A DNA stretch of 64,000 nucleotides from Pseudomonas viridiflava (GTDB lineage: Bacteria; Pseudomonadota; Gammaproteobacteria; Pseudomonadales; Pseudomonadaceae): contig NZ_UWFN01000181.1 of NCBI RefSeq assembly GCF_900602065.1, positions 248,001 through 312,000 on the forward strand. Reading direction: 5' to 3'. Each line of letters starts with the position of its first letter. Position 1 is the stretch's first letter. The notes under the pieces are model-generated. The model was not told the DNA's origin. It worked only from the letters and a program-made list of their open reading frames with translations, and made no database searches. Position numbers and translations under genes: made by a program. Below, piece by piece: positions 17,423 through 24,900 of this stretch.

Positions 17423-18157
17423 TCATGGCAACCACCGCCGCCAGAGGATCAACGGAAAACGCCCCAACATGCCGAAGAACAGCTTGGTGTGCATTTTCGA
17501 GATCAGTGCGTTGTCGTGGAACAGCCGGAAGTGCGACAGGCCGTCCTGCGGGTAATGCACCTTGGTCGGCAGCCACACCATCGGCTGATTGAGCCACGAC
17601 AAGCGGACGAGGATTTCCGAATCGAAGTCCATGCGTTTGCCCACCTGCACGGTATTGATCAGATGCAGGACGGGCGTCAGCGGGTAGACCCGGAAGCCAC
17701 ACATCGAATCCTTGATCTGCAGGGACAGACTGTTGACCCACACCCAGAAGTGCGTGAGGTAGCGCGCATACAAACGGCCTTTAGGCACGCTTGCATCGTA
17801 TTGCGGGTAACCGCAGATCAGTGCGTTGGGCTGCTGGCGGGATGCCTCAAGAAAAAGCGCCAGATCAGCCAGATCGTGTTGGCCATCAGCATCCACTTGC
17901 AGCGCGTGGCTGAAGCCCAGACGCTGGGCTTCGCGGAAACCCGCCATGACCGCGCCGCCCTTGCCCTGATTGACCGGCAGGGTGACGAGATAAACATTTT
18001 CGGTTTGCGCCAGTTCGCGCAGTACCGCGGCACAAGACGGGCTGCTGGCGTCGTCCACCAGAACACACGGCAAACCAGCGGCGAGCACTGCATCAACCAC
18101 TGCTGGCACCGCCAGCTCATGGTCGAACACCGGGATAATTGCGCAGGGGTTATGCAT
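17423..18157 (-). CDS. Family 2 glycosyltransferase, APE cluster
   Basis: GT-A fold glycosyltransferase of 244 residues. The nucleotide-sugar fold opens with AIIPVFDHELAVPAVVDAVL; LVDDAS and VDADGQHD hold the acidic metal and nucleotide-binding residues, as in DPM1-like enzymes. No clear membrane helix, though the basic end (LGRFPLILWRRWLP) may sit on the membrane. It corresponds to the glycosyltransferase half of the fused ApeJ of E. coli. The stop forms an ATGA with a start at 17426 whose frame dies inside the REPIN (see findings). Confidence 0.84.
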   Translation of the reverse strand: MHNPCAIIPVFDHELAVPAVVDAVLAAGLPCVLVDDASSPSCAAVLRELAQTENVYLVTLPVNQGKGGAVMAGFREAQRLGFSHALQVDADGQHDLADLALFLEASRQQPNALICGYPQYDASVPKGRLYARYLTHFWVWVNSLSLQIKDSMCGFRVYPLTPVLHLINTVQVGKRMDFDSEILVRLSWLNQPMVWLPTKVHYPQDGLSHFRLFHDNALISKMHTKLFFGMLGRFPLILWRRWLP

Positions 18158-18249
18158 GCGTAGTTACCTGTTCCCGGGTTGTCGAATGCGCTGGGGATTC
18201 TGTGGGAGCGCTCGGGTTTAAATCAAACTTATGACAGGGAATGAGTTTC

Positions 18250-18340
18250 CTGTAGGAGCTGACGAGCACCGCGAGGCTGCGATAAGGGTGTGTCAGGCAA
18301 GCCGCTATCGCAGCCTCGCGGTGCTCCTCAGCTCCTACAG
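18250..18340. repeat. REPIN, GAGCACCGCGAGGCTGCGATA family, inside the APE operon
   Basis: Arms CTGTAGGAGCTGACGAGCAC and GTGCTCCTCAGCTCCTACAG with GCGAGGCTGCGAT/ATCGCAGCCTCGC inner stems. This family appears only once in the window. It fills the gap between the ligase and glycosyltransferase genes. Confidence 0.85.
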
Positions 18341-18399
18341 AGTTGATGTTTGTCGCGTGACAGTGCAGCGGCAGGAAAGCGTCCGTGGTCGCTTTTAAA

Positions 18400-20103
18400 T
18401 CAAACATCCGCCGCCTCCAGCAATATCCGGCCGCTGGAGCACGCTGCGTCGCCGTTGCGGAAGGCGAAGTAGAGCTTGCCGCGTTCGGCGTCGAAGCGCA
18501 GGGTCAGGCTGACCTGGTCGCCGGGGCGAACCAGTTGCTGGAACTTGAGTACTTCCATGCCGGCAAATTTTGGCGGCAGATCCAGCAGGCGCTGACCCAA
18601 CGCCATTGCCCAGTTCACTTGAACCACGCCTGGCAGTACCGGCACCGTCGGGAAGTGCCCGCTGAAGTAAGCCAGGTCCGGCGGTACGCTCAATTGCAGA
18701 TGCCACTCGCCATCAACGTTGCGCTGCTCAAGCACTTCCGGTTCTTGTCCGCGAGGCGCCATCAACAGCGCCTGAACGTCGGCTTGAGGTAGCTTGCCCT
18801 GCGCGTTCAGGGGCAACTGACGCAGCATGCGCCAGCGGCGAGGCAGGGCGATGGCTTCGCAATGGCCGCTTAAATGCTGGCGCAGCGTTTGTGTCAGATG
18901 GCGTCGCCCTTGATTGCGGAAGGCGTGCAAACCGCTGGCGCTGAGTACCAACAAAGCCCCAAGCGAGGCACGATTTTCCTGCACCACGGCAAGGCGCGCC
19001 TCAGCGACCCATTCATGACTGATCAGCGCTTGTTCCAGAAGCGGCAGGGAAATGCGTTTTTCTTCGAGTTTGACGATACGATCCAGGCGTCCGAGCAACT
19101 CAAAGCGGCCGTCATCGGTCATGCGAACAGCGTCTGCGGTCTGTTCGATGTGACCAGCAGGCATGTAGGTCGAACTGATGCGCAGGGCTCCCTCTGTGTC
19201 CTGTCCCAACTCGACACCAGCGAAGGCTTGCCACAGGCTCTCGCCCTGGCGCCAGGCAATCCCGCCTGTTTCCGAGCTGCCGAGGATTTCAGTTGGCCAC
19301 TGGCCCAGACGCTGGTGAAGGCTGACGGCTGCCTCTGTTGGCAGTGCGCCACCGGAGGAGAACACCCGGCGTACTTTGCCCAGACTTGGCCAGTCGAGGT
19401 TGTCGCCCATGCGTTTGAGCAGCGCGGGGCTTGCAACCCAGGCAAAATGCGGGAATTCGCGGCTGGCGCGTTGCAGGTCTTCGGGGAAAGGCAGTTGTTT
19501 GCGCACGAAGCAACGGCCCGCGCTCAAGGGCCACAGCACGCGGAACAGTAGACCGTAGATGTGCTGAGTCGCGACGCTGCCGATGATGCATGCCGCGCCA
19601 AGGTCGGCGCCCCACAGTTGTTCCAGTGCGTCGATCTCGTTGGCCAGTTGGCGCAGGCGCTTTTCGATAAGCTTGGGTTCACCGCTTGAGCCGGATGTGC
19701 ACAGACTCAGGCGACACTCATCGAGGTCCAGCAGCGCAGGCTGCAGTGGCTCGGCATGCAGCTCATGCAGTTTGCTGTCAGCGGGGTGATCGGTCAGCCA
19801 GGCATCAACATGCCCAGACCAGCGTTCACGCGTCTGAGCCTGCAAATCAGCGGGCAGCAGTACGCTGACACCGGCGCGCCAGGCCGCAAACAAGGCAATC
19901 GCCAGTTCGCCTGCATCTTCAAGATGCACCGCCAGCCGCTTGATGCCTCTAGCTTGCAAGCCCGCAGCGACGCTCAACGCTTGCTCACAGAATTGCGCAT
20001 GGTTCAGCGTCGGGGCCTGCGTCAGCTCGCGGGCTGACTGCGGGTCAAGCAACAGGCGTTCGGTTTTTATCCAGTCAACAGCCATCCGGTTCATGCATTC
20101 CAT
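18400..20103 (-). CDS. apeH: AMP-dependent aryl ligase fused to a hotdog dehydratase domain, APE cluster
   Basis: Protein of 567 residues. Residues 1 to about 440 form an ANL-superfamily adenylating enzyme, with the ATP loop [16 protein letters not shown] and the [15 protein letters not shown] hinge near the C-terminal subdomain. It should activate the aryl acid and load it on ACP (ApeH role). Residues from about 455 form a FabA/FabZ-like hotdog with [11 protein letters not shown], His at about 483, equal to the separate dehydratase ApeI of E. coli. The start at ATG 20103 lies 1 nt past the preceding stop; ATGs at codons 4 and 7 are alternatives. Confidence 0.86.
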   Translation of the reverse strand: MECMNRMAVDWIKTERLLLDPQSARELTQAPTLNHAQFCEQALSVAAGLQARGIKRLAVHLEDAGELAIALFAAWRAGVSVLLPADLQAQTRERWSGHVDAWLTDHPADSKLHELHAEPLQPALLDLDECRLSLCTSGSSGEPKLIEKRLRQLANEIDALEQLWGADLGAACIIGSVATQHIYGLLFRVLWPLSAGRCFVRKQLPFPEDLQRASREFPHFAWVASPALLKRMGDNLDWPSLGKVRRVFSSGGALPTEAAVSLHQRLGQWPTEILGSSETGGIAWRQGESLWQAFAGVELGQDTEGALRISSTYMPAGHIEQTADAVRMTDDGRFELLGRLDRIVKLEEKRISLPLLEQALISHEWVAEARLAVVQENRASLGALLVLSASGLHAFRNQGRRHLTQTLRQHLSGHCEAIALPRRWRMLRQLPLNAQGKLPQADVQALLMAPRGQEPEVLEQRNVDGEWHLQLSVPPDLAYFSGHFPTVPVLPGVVQVNWAMALGQRLLDLPPKFAGMEVLKFQQLVRPGDQVSLTLRFDAERGKLYFAFRNGDAACSSGRILLEAADV

Positions 20104-20104
20104 T

Positions 20105-20650
20105 TCATGCCGCGCCTCTTACTCGGCGGCGGACTAACCATTCGCCTGCAAACAGCAGACCCATCAATCCATATGAAACAAGCCCGGTGTACAACGCCCA
20201 CCAGGACAACGGAGCCCACAACGTCAACCCCGCGGCTATAAGCCCGTTCGCCAGAAAAAAGCAGCACCACACGACCGTTACCTGACGTGTGTAGCGAATA
20301 GCCTTTTCGGGCAGATGCGGGTCGCTCAGGCGCGCCAGACGCTCAACGATCGGTGGGCCATACATCAGGCTCATGCCAAACAGACTCAGCATCGAGGCAC
20401 TGATCAACACCGGGTACCAACGCAGCAACTGCGGGCTGCCCAGCAGCCCCAACAACAGACAAAAGCCAATGGCGATCAGGGCTGTGATCAATGTGGCGGG
20501 GCGCTTGCCAGCGGTAAGCGCACGTCCCAGCCACAAGACACCCAGCAGCAGGGCAAACTGCCAGGGTGCGAAGTGTTCGGTGCCGTAGTAAACCGCGAAC
20601 GGGTACAGCACGCCTGCCAGCAACAGACCCAGGCCGATCAGCCGTTTCAT
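20105..20650 (-). CDS. Small polytopic membrane protein of the APE cluster (COG4648-like)
   Basis: Inner-membrane protein of 181 residues with about six hydrophobic helices (near residues 5-20, 30-45, 55-80, 85-105, 120-140 and 145-170). A protein of this size and topology sits between the ACP genes and the ligase gene in known APE clusters; its role is not known to me. ATG 20650 overlaps the stop of the second ACP gene (ATGA). Confidence 0.78.
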   Translation of the reverse strand: MKRLIGLGLLLAGVLYPFAVYYGTEHFAPWQFALLLGVLWLGRALTAGKRPATLITALIAIGFCLLLGLLGSPQLLRWYPVLISASMLSLFGMSLMYGPPIVERLARLSDPHLPEKAIRYTRQVTVVWCCFFLANGLIAAGLTLWAPLSWWALYTGLVSYGLMGLLFAGEWLVRRRVRGAA

Positions 20651-20901
20651 TCGGCGGTGTTGGCCAGACGGTAAACCGCCTCGACGACGTCATTGACGGT
20701 GCGTACGGCCTTGAACTCTTCAGCGGCGATTTTGGTGCCGGTCTTGCGTTTGATGTGGTCGATCAGGTCCACGGCGTCAATGCTGTCAATTTCCAGATCC
20801 TGATACAGATTGGCTTGCAGAGTGACTCGCTCAGGCTCAAGTTCGAACAGCTCTACCAACGCATCGCGCAGGATTTCGAAGATGTCTTCACGGGTTTGCA
20901 T
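20647..20901 (-). CDS. apeF: Acyl carrier protein 2, APE cluster
   Basis: ACP of 84 residues. The phosphopantetheine site is Ser40 in LEIDSIDAVDLI, the canonical DSxD motif, and the protein is acidic and helical as expected. It carries the growing polyene or starter unit as a thioester. Gene overlap with the membrane protein downstream and only 9 nt to the first ACP upstream show co-translation. The E/F naming follows gene order. Confidence 0.92.
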   Translation of the reverse strand: MQTREDIFEILRDALVELFELEPERVTLQANLYQDLEIDSIDAVDLIDHIKRKTGTKIAAEEFKAVRTVNDVVEAVYRLANTAE

Positions 20902-20910
20902 GTCAAATCC

Positions 20911-21171
20911 TCAAGCCGCTTGTCGTGCGCTGACGAACGCCGCAAGGCTGTCCACGCTAGTGAAATGATCTCGGGTGTCTTTGGCGTCCGCGTCGATCTT
21001 GATGCCGTAACGCTTCTGGATGGCCAGACCCAGTTCCAGGGCGTCTACGGAATCAAGACCCAGACCTTCACCGAAGAGGATCTGGTCGTTGCCGATGTCA
21101 TGAGTGCTGATGTCTTCGAGGCCCAGGGCGTCGATGATCAGCTGTTTAATGTCTTGATGTAGATCGCTCAT
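20911..21171 (-). CDS. apeE: Acyl carrier protein 1, APE cluster
   Basis: ACP of 86 residues with Ser41 in GLGLDSVDALEL as the phosphopantetheine attachment site. The start at ATG 21171 overlaps the end of the acyltransferase gene by 26 nt; 28 extra codons upstream are acyltransferase sequence in another frame. Two ACPs are standard in APE clusters, one thought to serve the starter and chain and the other a specialised step. Confidence 0.92.
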   Translation of the reverse strand: MSDLHQDIKQLIIDALGLEDISTHDIGNDQILFGEGLGLDSVDALELGLAIQKRYGIKIDADAKDTRDHFTSVDSLAAFVSARQAA

Positions 21172-21958
21172 CTGAGGCGAGCTCCCTGATGAAGTAGTGA
21201 TGCAGGTGATCGTTGAGCTTGCGCGACGCAACCGGCGCCGGGCCAAGCGCAGCAAAGGCGTGTGGATCTATATCGGCACCGACGCGCAAACTGAAGTGCA
21301 CACGACGCAAAGGGATGCGATACCAGGGTTCGGCCTTGGTCAGCGTCGTCGGGCTGACCTGAATGACGACCGGAGTGATCACTGAGGCACCTCGTAGCGC
21401 AATTGCCGCTGCGCCGCGATGAAATTGCGGCGCACAGCCTGGCTGAGTGCGAGTGCCTTCCGGAAAAACAATCAGCGTCTGACCGCTGCGCAAGGCATCT
21501 GCCGCAGTGTCGAGCATCTCGGCGCTGCCGTCGTTGCTGATGTAGCCGGTAGACCGCACCGGGCCGCATGTGAAGGGGTTTTCCCACAGGCTGTGCTTGA
21601 CCACGCAGTTGGCATCGCGCACCAGCCCGATCAGAAACACCACATCAATCAGTGACGGGTGGTTGGCAATGATCATCTGCCCGGGGCGTCCCAGCCGTTC
21701 TGCGCCTTCTACTTCATAAGTCAGCACGCCGCTGCGGGCCATTCGCTGAATAAACACCCAGAACAAACGGCTGATGGTCCTTCTGGCCTGCTGGCGTTTT
21801 TTCTCGGCAGCGCCTGGCAGACAGCGCAGCAGGGGGAAATACAGCAAACGCAGGCACAAGCCGCCCAGCCCGAACAAGGCAAAACACATTGCAGTAGCAA
21901 ACAGGCGCCAGTAATAGGCGTCCTGACGCTTTTTCAGTGGTTGCGTTGCCAGTTCCAT
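21146..21958 (-). CDS. 1-acyl-glycerol-3-phosphate acyltransferase family (PlsC), APE cluster
   Basis: Acyltransferase of 270 residues from ATG 21958. An N-terminal membrane helix (about residues 20-45) precedes the PlsC motifs: I as IIANHPSLIDVVFL (NHxxxxD) and III as IVFPEGTRTQPG (FPEGT). The longer frame to 22036 lies inside the upstream gene and is not used here. The 25-nt overlap with the chain-length-factor gene indicates coupling. It probably links an acyl chain to the pigment or its carrier lipid. Confidence 0.85.
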   Translation of the reverse strand: MELATQPLKKRQDAYYWRLFATAMCFALFGLGGLCLRLLYFPLLRCLPGAAEKKRQQARRTISRLFWVFIQRMARSGVLTYEVEGAERLGRPGQMIIANHPSLIDVVFLIGLVRDANCVVKHSLWENPFTCGPVRSTGYISNDGSAEMLDTAADALRSGQTLIVFPEGTRTQPGCAPQFHRGAAAIALRGASVITPVVIQVSPTTLTKAEPWYRIPLRRVHFSLRVGADIDPHAFAALGPAPVASRKLNDHLHHYFIRELASDERSTSRH

Positions 21959-22656
21959 AACCGGTTTTTCCAAGGGTGTTGGCAGGTGTTCTGTTGGGTG
22001 TTGAGCGCTCGCAGCAGATTCAAGGCATGGGGCCATTCGCTGCAGGGCACCGTTTTGTCGCTGCTGTCTTGCAAGGTCAGTTGCCAGTCCGTTCCCGATG
22101 TCAGCAACAAGCCAACGGCATAAGGGAAGGGCACGTCATCTATCCAGTCTGAATAGGCGTGGGGCGGTTGTTCTTCAGTCACGATCAGCAATACCGCAGG
22201 CGCACCTTCGGCGAGCAGTGCGGCCGCTTCGAACGCGCCGTGCTCAAGCCCGTCGCCAGCCGCAGCCAGGGCAGTCATTTCGCTGGTTTCGCCCCGCATG
22301 ATCGACCACAGGCCAATGACCGCGTTGTGCACGGACAGGCTGAACTGGGTCGGGGACAGCGGTTGGCTGGCCGCCACGTCTCGCAGAATTTCGAACGTGC
22401 GCGGCGTTTCACCATGGCGTGAGACGAACACAAGGGGCAACCGCTCGTAGCCTTCAGCCAATGGCCAGCCTACGGCAAACGCCATGCGTGCCAGGCGACC
22501 GAGGCGTCGCCGCTGCATGGCGGGCAGGAATGACACGTCAGGAGCCTCATCGCTGCTCTGCAACGGCATGGGATGCTGGCTCCACTGCTGCCAATCGTCG
22601 ACCTGAGTCAACCCCGGTGCCCAGGCGCGCCATTGTGCGATGTTAAAGGTGATCAA
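21934..22656 (-). CDS. apeC: Ketosynthase-like chain length factor, APE cluster (ApeC-like)
   Basis: Protein of 240 residues resembling the N-terminal half of a ketosynthase (beta-ketoacyl synthase-like family), with FVSRHGETPRTFEIL and SVHNAVIGLWSI. The Cys expected at the nucleophilic elbow is absent, which is typical of chain-length factors. In characterised APE systems ApeC pairs with ApeO, here at 6508-7704. This is the first gene of the operon, and the main promoter should lie in 22657-22932. It is shorter than a complete ketosynthase, as this family is. Confidence 0.82.
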   Translation of the reverse strand: MITFNIAQWRAWAPGLTQVDDWQQWSQHPMPLQSSDEAPDVSFLPAMQRRRLGRLARMAFAVGWPLAEGYERLPLVFVSRHGETPRTFEILRDVAASQPLSPTQFSLSVHNAVIGLWSIMRGETSEMTALAAAGDGLEHGAFEAAALLAEGAPAVLLIVTEEQPPHAYSDWIDDVPFPYAVGLLLTSGTDWQLTLQDSSDKTVPCSEWPHALNLLRALNTQQNTCQHPWKNRLWNWQRNH

Positions 22657-22932
22657 TGGATTATCTTCCCGCCCCTGCGGGCTACTGCTTACTGCGATAT
22701 TGCTGGCAATTTGCCGGGATCGTGCGCATTTCCGGGCAAACGTCGGGCATTATCCCGATGAGGATGAGGAGTAGCAATTTGTAAAAAACAAATATGCAGA
22801 AATTTGCCACTTTTCCAGCCGGATTTTGTCTAGCGGCTGGCTGTAGCACTCGCCCTTGTCACGTGCATTGCATAGACTCCAGCCATCCACTATTTCCCCT
22901 GTAGTCAATTCAGGGACCAAGGAGGTCAACTC
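22657..22932. promoter_or_regulatory. Divergent promoter region, APE operon and parA-like gene
   Basis: This 276-nt spacer separates the first APE gene from the ParA gene and must hold both promoters. It contains an AT-rich core with a short dyad (TTTGTAAAAAACAAA, about 22778-22792). The GGAGGT Shine-Dalgarno of the ParA gene is at the right end. No recognisable regulator site or regulator gene for the pigment operon is nearby. Confidence 0.5.
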
Positions 22933-23706
22933 ATGCGTCGGGTGGTTTTCAATCAGAAAGGTGGCGTTGGCAAGTCCAGCATTGCCTGTAACCTGGCAGC
23001 CGTCAGTGCTAATGAAGGGTATCGGACGCTTTTGATCGATCTTGATGCTCAGGCAAACTCGACTCAGTACCTCACCGGTCTGACGGGTGATGACATCCCC
23101 ATGGGCATTGCGGACTTTTTCAAGCAGACCCTTTCGTCAGGTCCATTCGCCAAGAAAAACCAGGTGGATATCTACGAAACTCCGTTCGATAACCTCCACG
23201 TTGTAACGGCGACCCCGGAATTGGCGGACTTGCAGCCCAAGCTTGAGGCCAAGCACAAGATCAACAAGCTCCGGAAGTTGCTGGACGAACTTGATGAGGA
23301 CTACGAGCGGATTTATTTAGATACGCCTCCTGCGCTTAATTTTTACGCCGTTTCAGCGTTGATCGCCGCAGATCGAGTACTGATTCCTTTCGATTGCGAC
23401 AGCTTTTCTCGTCAGGCGCTGTACGGCCTGATCAAAGAAGTTGAGGAGCTTCGTGAAGATCATAACGAAGACCTTCAAGTTGAAGGCATCATCGTTAACC
23501 AGTTCCAGCCTCGCGCCAGCCTGCCGCAGCAGATCCTCGACGAACTGATTGCAGAAGGGCTGCCGGTATTGCCGGTGTATTTGAATGCTTCGGTGAAGAT
23601 GCGTGAATCACATCAAGCCAGCAAACCTTTGATCTACCTTGAACCCCGCCACAAACTGACCCAGCAGTTCGTGGAGCTTCATCATTTGCTGGAGACCAAT
23701 GCATAG
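22933..23706 (+). CDS. ParA-family ATPase without a ParB partner
   Basis: Deviant Walker-A ATPase of 257 residues. KGGVGKSS (residues 9-16) has the signature lysine at residue 9, Walker A' is LLIDLDAQANS, and the Walker-B region is IYLDTPPALN. Chromosomal ParA acts with ParB near the origin, but no parB or other partner is next to this gene, so it belongs to the orphan ParA/MinD-like positioning ATPases that place cell components. AAGGAGGTC is a strong Shine-Dalgarno. Divergent from the APE operon and followed by a REPIN. Confidence 0.88.
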   Translation: MRRVVFNQKGGVGKSSIACNLAAVSANEGYRTLLIDLDAQANSTQYLTGLTGDDIPMGIADFFKQTLSSGPFAKKNQVDIYETPFDNLHVVTATPELADLQPKLEAKHKINKLRKLLDELDEDYERIYLDTPPALNFYAVSALIAADRVLIPFDCDSFSRQALYGLIKEVEELREDHNEDLQVEGIIVNQFQPRASLPQQILDELIAEGLPVLPVYLNASVKMRESHQASKPLIYLEPRHKLTQQFVELHHLLETNA

Positions 23707-23717
23707 GTAATCAAGCC

Positions 23718-23791
23718 CTGTAGGAGCTGCCGAAGGCTGCGATCGCGGTATACCGGATGGAACGCTTCGCAGCCTTCGGCAGCTCCTACAG
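23718..23791. repeat. REPIN, GAGCTGCCGAAGGCTGCGA family
   Basis: Inverted arms CTGTAGGAGCTGCCGAAGGC and GCCTTCGGCAGCTCCTACAG between the convergent ends of the ParA and PAAR genes, a common REP location. Confidence 0.93.
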
Positions 23792-23812
23792 AAAGTGTTT
23801 TCGCCTGATACG

Positions 23813-24211
23813 TCAGGTTTTGCTTCTTGAGCGAAGCTCGCCAGGTTTCACTCCCTCTTTAACGGCGGCATTCATCCTGTCCGCCACAAGCCTCGCCCGT
23901 TTGGCCAGGCCCTTCGGGATATCAATTGCTGCATCCATGTCTGCTGCCAGGCTTTGCTGTGTCGCGATCAACTGATGGCTACCGGGCGCGCAGTCGCATT
24001 TGACGTGGTGACCATGGGTTGCGACGGCGATGTATTCATCAATGAAAGTCGGGTTGCCCTGGGCGATATAGCCGACCGTTGCGCAGGCCGGGCACCAGAC
24101 GGGGTCGCCCATCCGCGCAAGTCTGCGCTGGTCCATGAGTTGCGTCGCCGATGCACTCAATACAAAACCACCGGTGGTGGTTGGATCGTCTTCCCTGACT
24201 ACATAGGACAT
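23813..24211 (-). CDS. PAAR-domain protein (type VI secretion spike tip)
   Basis: Protein of 132 residues. The PAAR core is visible as GDPVWCPACATVGYIAQG, then PTFIDEYIAVATHGHHVKCD and CDCAPGSHQLI: metal-binding His and Cys residues and the glycine turns of the spike. A basic tail of about 45 residues (RSRSKT end) follows, too short for a known toxin domain. PAAR proteins cap VgrG and deliver effectors. No vgrG, adaptor, effector or immunity gene lies next to it, so it is an orphan. Start ATG 24211 is the only plausible one. Confidence 0.8.
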   Translation of the reverse strand: MSYVVREDDPTTTGGFVLSASATQLMDQRRLARMGDPVWCPACATVGYIAQGNPTFIDEYIAVATHGHHVKCDCAPGSHQLIATQQSLAADMDAAIDIPKGLAKRARLVADRMNAAVKEGVKPGELRSRSKT

Positions 24212-24304
24212 GGATCTGCTTCCGTTAAGCGAGTCGGACTCAAATCCTAGGTCTGAATAACGCAGCCGGGAGGGGCAAATCGCGGTTTCGGAAATCCCCT
24301 ACGG

Positions 24305-24335
24305 AAAAATCAGCAAGGCGTAGTCGCTGCCTTGC
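24305..24335 (-). terminator. Possible rho-independent terminator of trxC
   Basis: Just past the trxC stop on the minus strand, a 7-bp stem GCAAGGC/GCCTTGC with a 9-nt loop is followed by TGATTTTT. The T-run is short, so this is a plausible rather than a strong terminator. Confidence 0.5.
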
Positions 24336-24346
24336 CATAGATCGAC

Positions 24347-24781
24347 TCAGATACCCTGGCTTTTCAGCCACGCCAGCAGTTGCTGCAACGGGAACGCGCC
24401 GCTCTGACGAGCGACTTCCTGACCGTTGCGGAACAGAATCAGGCTTGGGATCGAGCGAATGCCCAATTGCCCGGCTAATTGCTGATTGGCTTCACTGTCC
24501 AGCTTGGCCAGTCGGCAGCGCCCTGCCAGTTCATTGGCCGCCTGCTCGAAAACCGGCGCGAAGGACTTGCACGGGCCACACCATTCGGCCCAGACATCCA
24601 CCAACAGCGGCAAGTCGCCTTTGATCTGGCTGGCGTAATCGCCCTGGGTCAGATTGAACGGCGTGCTCAGCAAGACCTGCTGTTTGCAGCGGCCACATTT
24701 GGGATGGTCGCCCAGGCGCTCGTTCGGGATTCGATTAAGCCCGTTGCAGTGCGGGCAGGGGATCAGCATGGGGTCGGACAT
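24347..24781 (-). CDS. trxC: Thioredoxin 2
   Basis: Cytoplasmic thiol-disulfide reductase of 144 residues. The N-terminal zinc-binding pairs are CPHC (residues 9-12) and CGRC (29-32), followed by a thioredoxin fold with the active site WAEWCGPCKS (Cys68, Cys71) and the cis-proline in IRSIPSLILF. The zinc module separates TrxC from TrxA. A GGAGG site precedes ATG 24781. In enterobacteria trxC responds to OxyR, but I did not find a convincing site here. Confidence 0.95.
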   Translation of the reverse strand: MSDPMLIPCPHCNGLNRIPNERLGDHPKCGRCKQQVLLSTPFNLTQGDYASQIKGDLPLLVDVWAEWCGPCKSFAPVFEQAANELAGRCRLAKLDSEANQQLAGQLGIRSIPSLILFRNGQEVARQSGAFPLQQLLAWLKSQGI

Positions 24782-24900
24782 GATTCCTCCAAAATCTAGT
24801 GATGCGCAGATTGTACTGCTCGGTTCCCACTTGGCTGTAACTGGTTTGGGGGGATTAATGCCCCTAGTCTGGTTTTAATGATTCAGTGACGGAGCAAAAC

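Noticed and set aside
3627..22656. Dialkylresorcinol or fatty acid synthesis locus
   Set aside because: DarA/DarB-type genes are missing, and the ammonia-lyase, ligase, glycosyltransferase and MMPL set points to an aryl polyene pathway.
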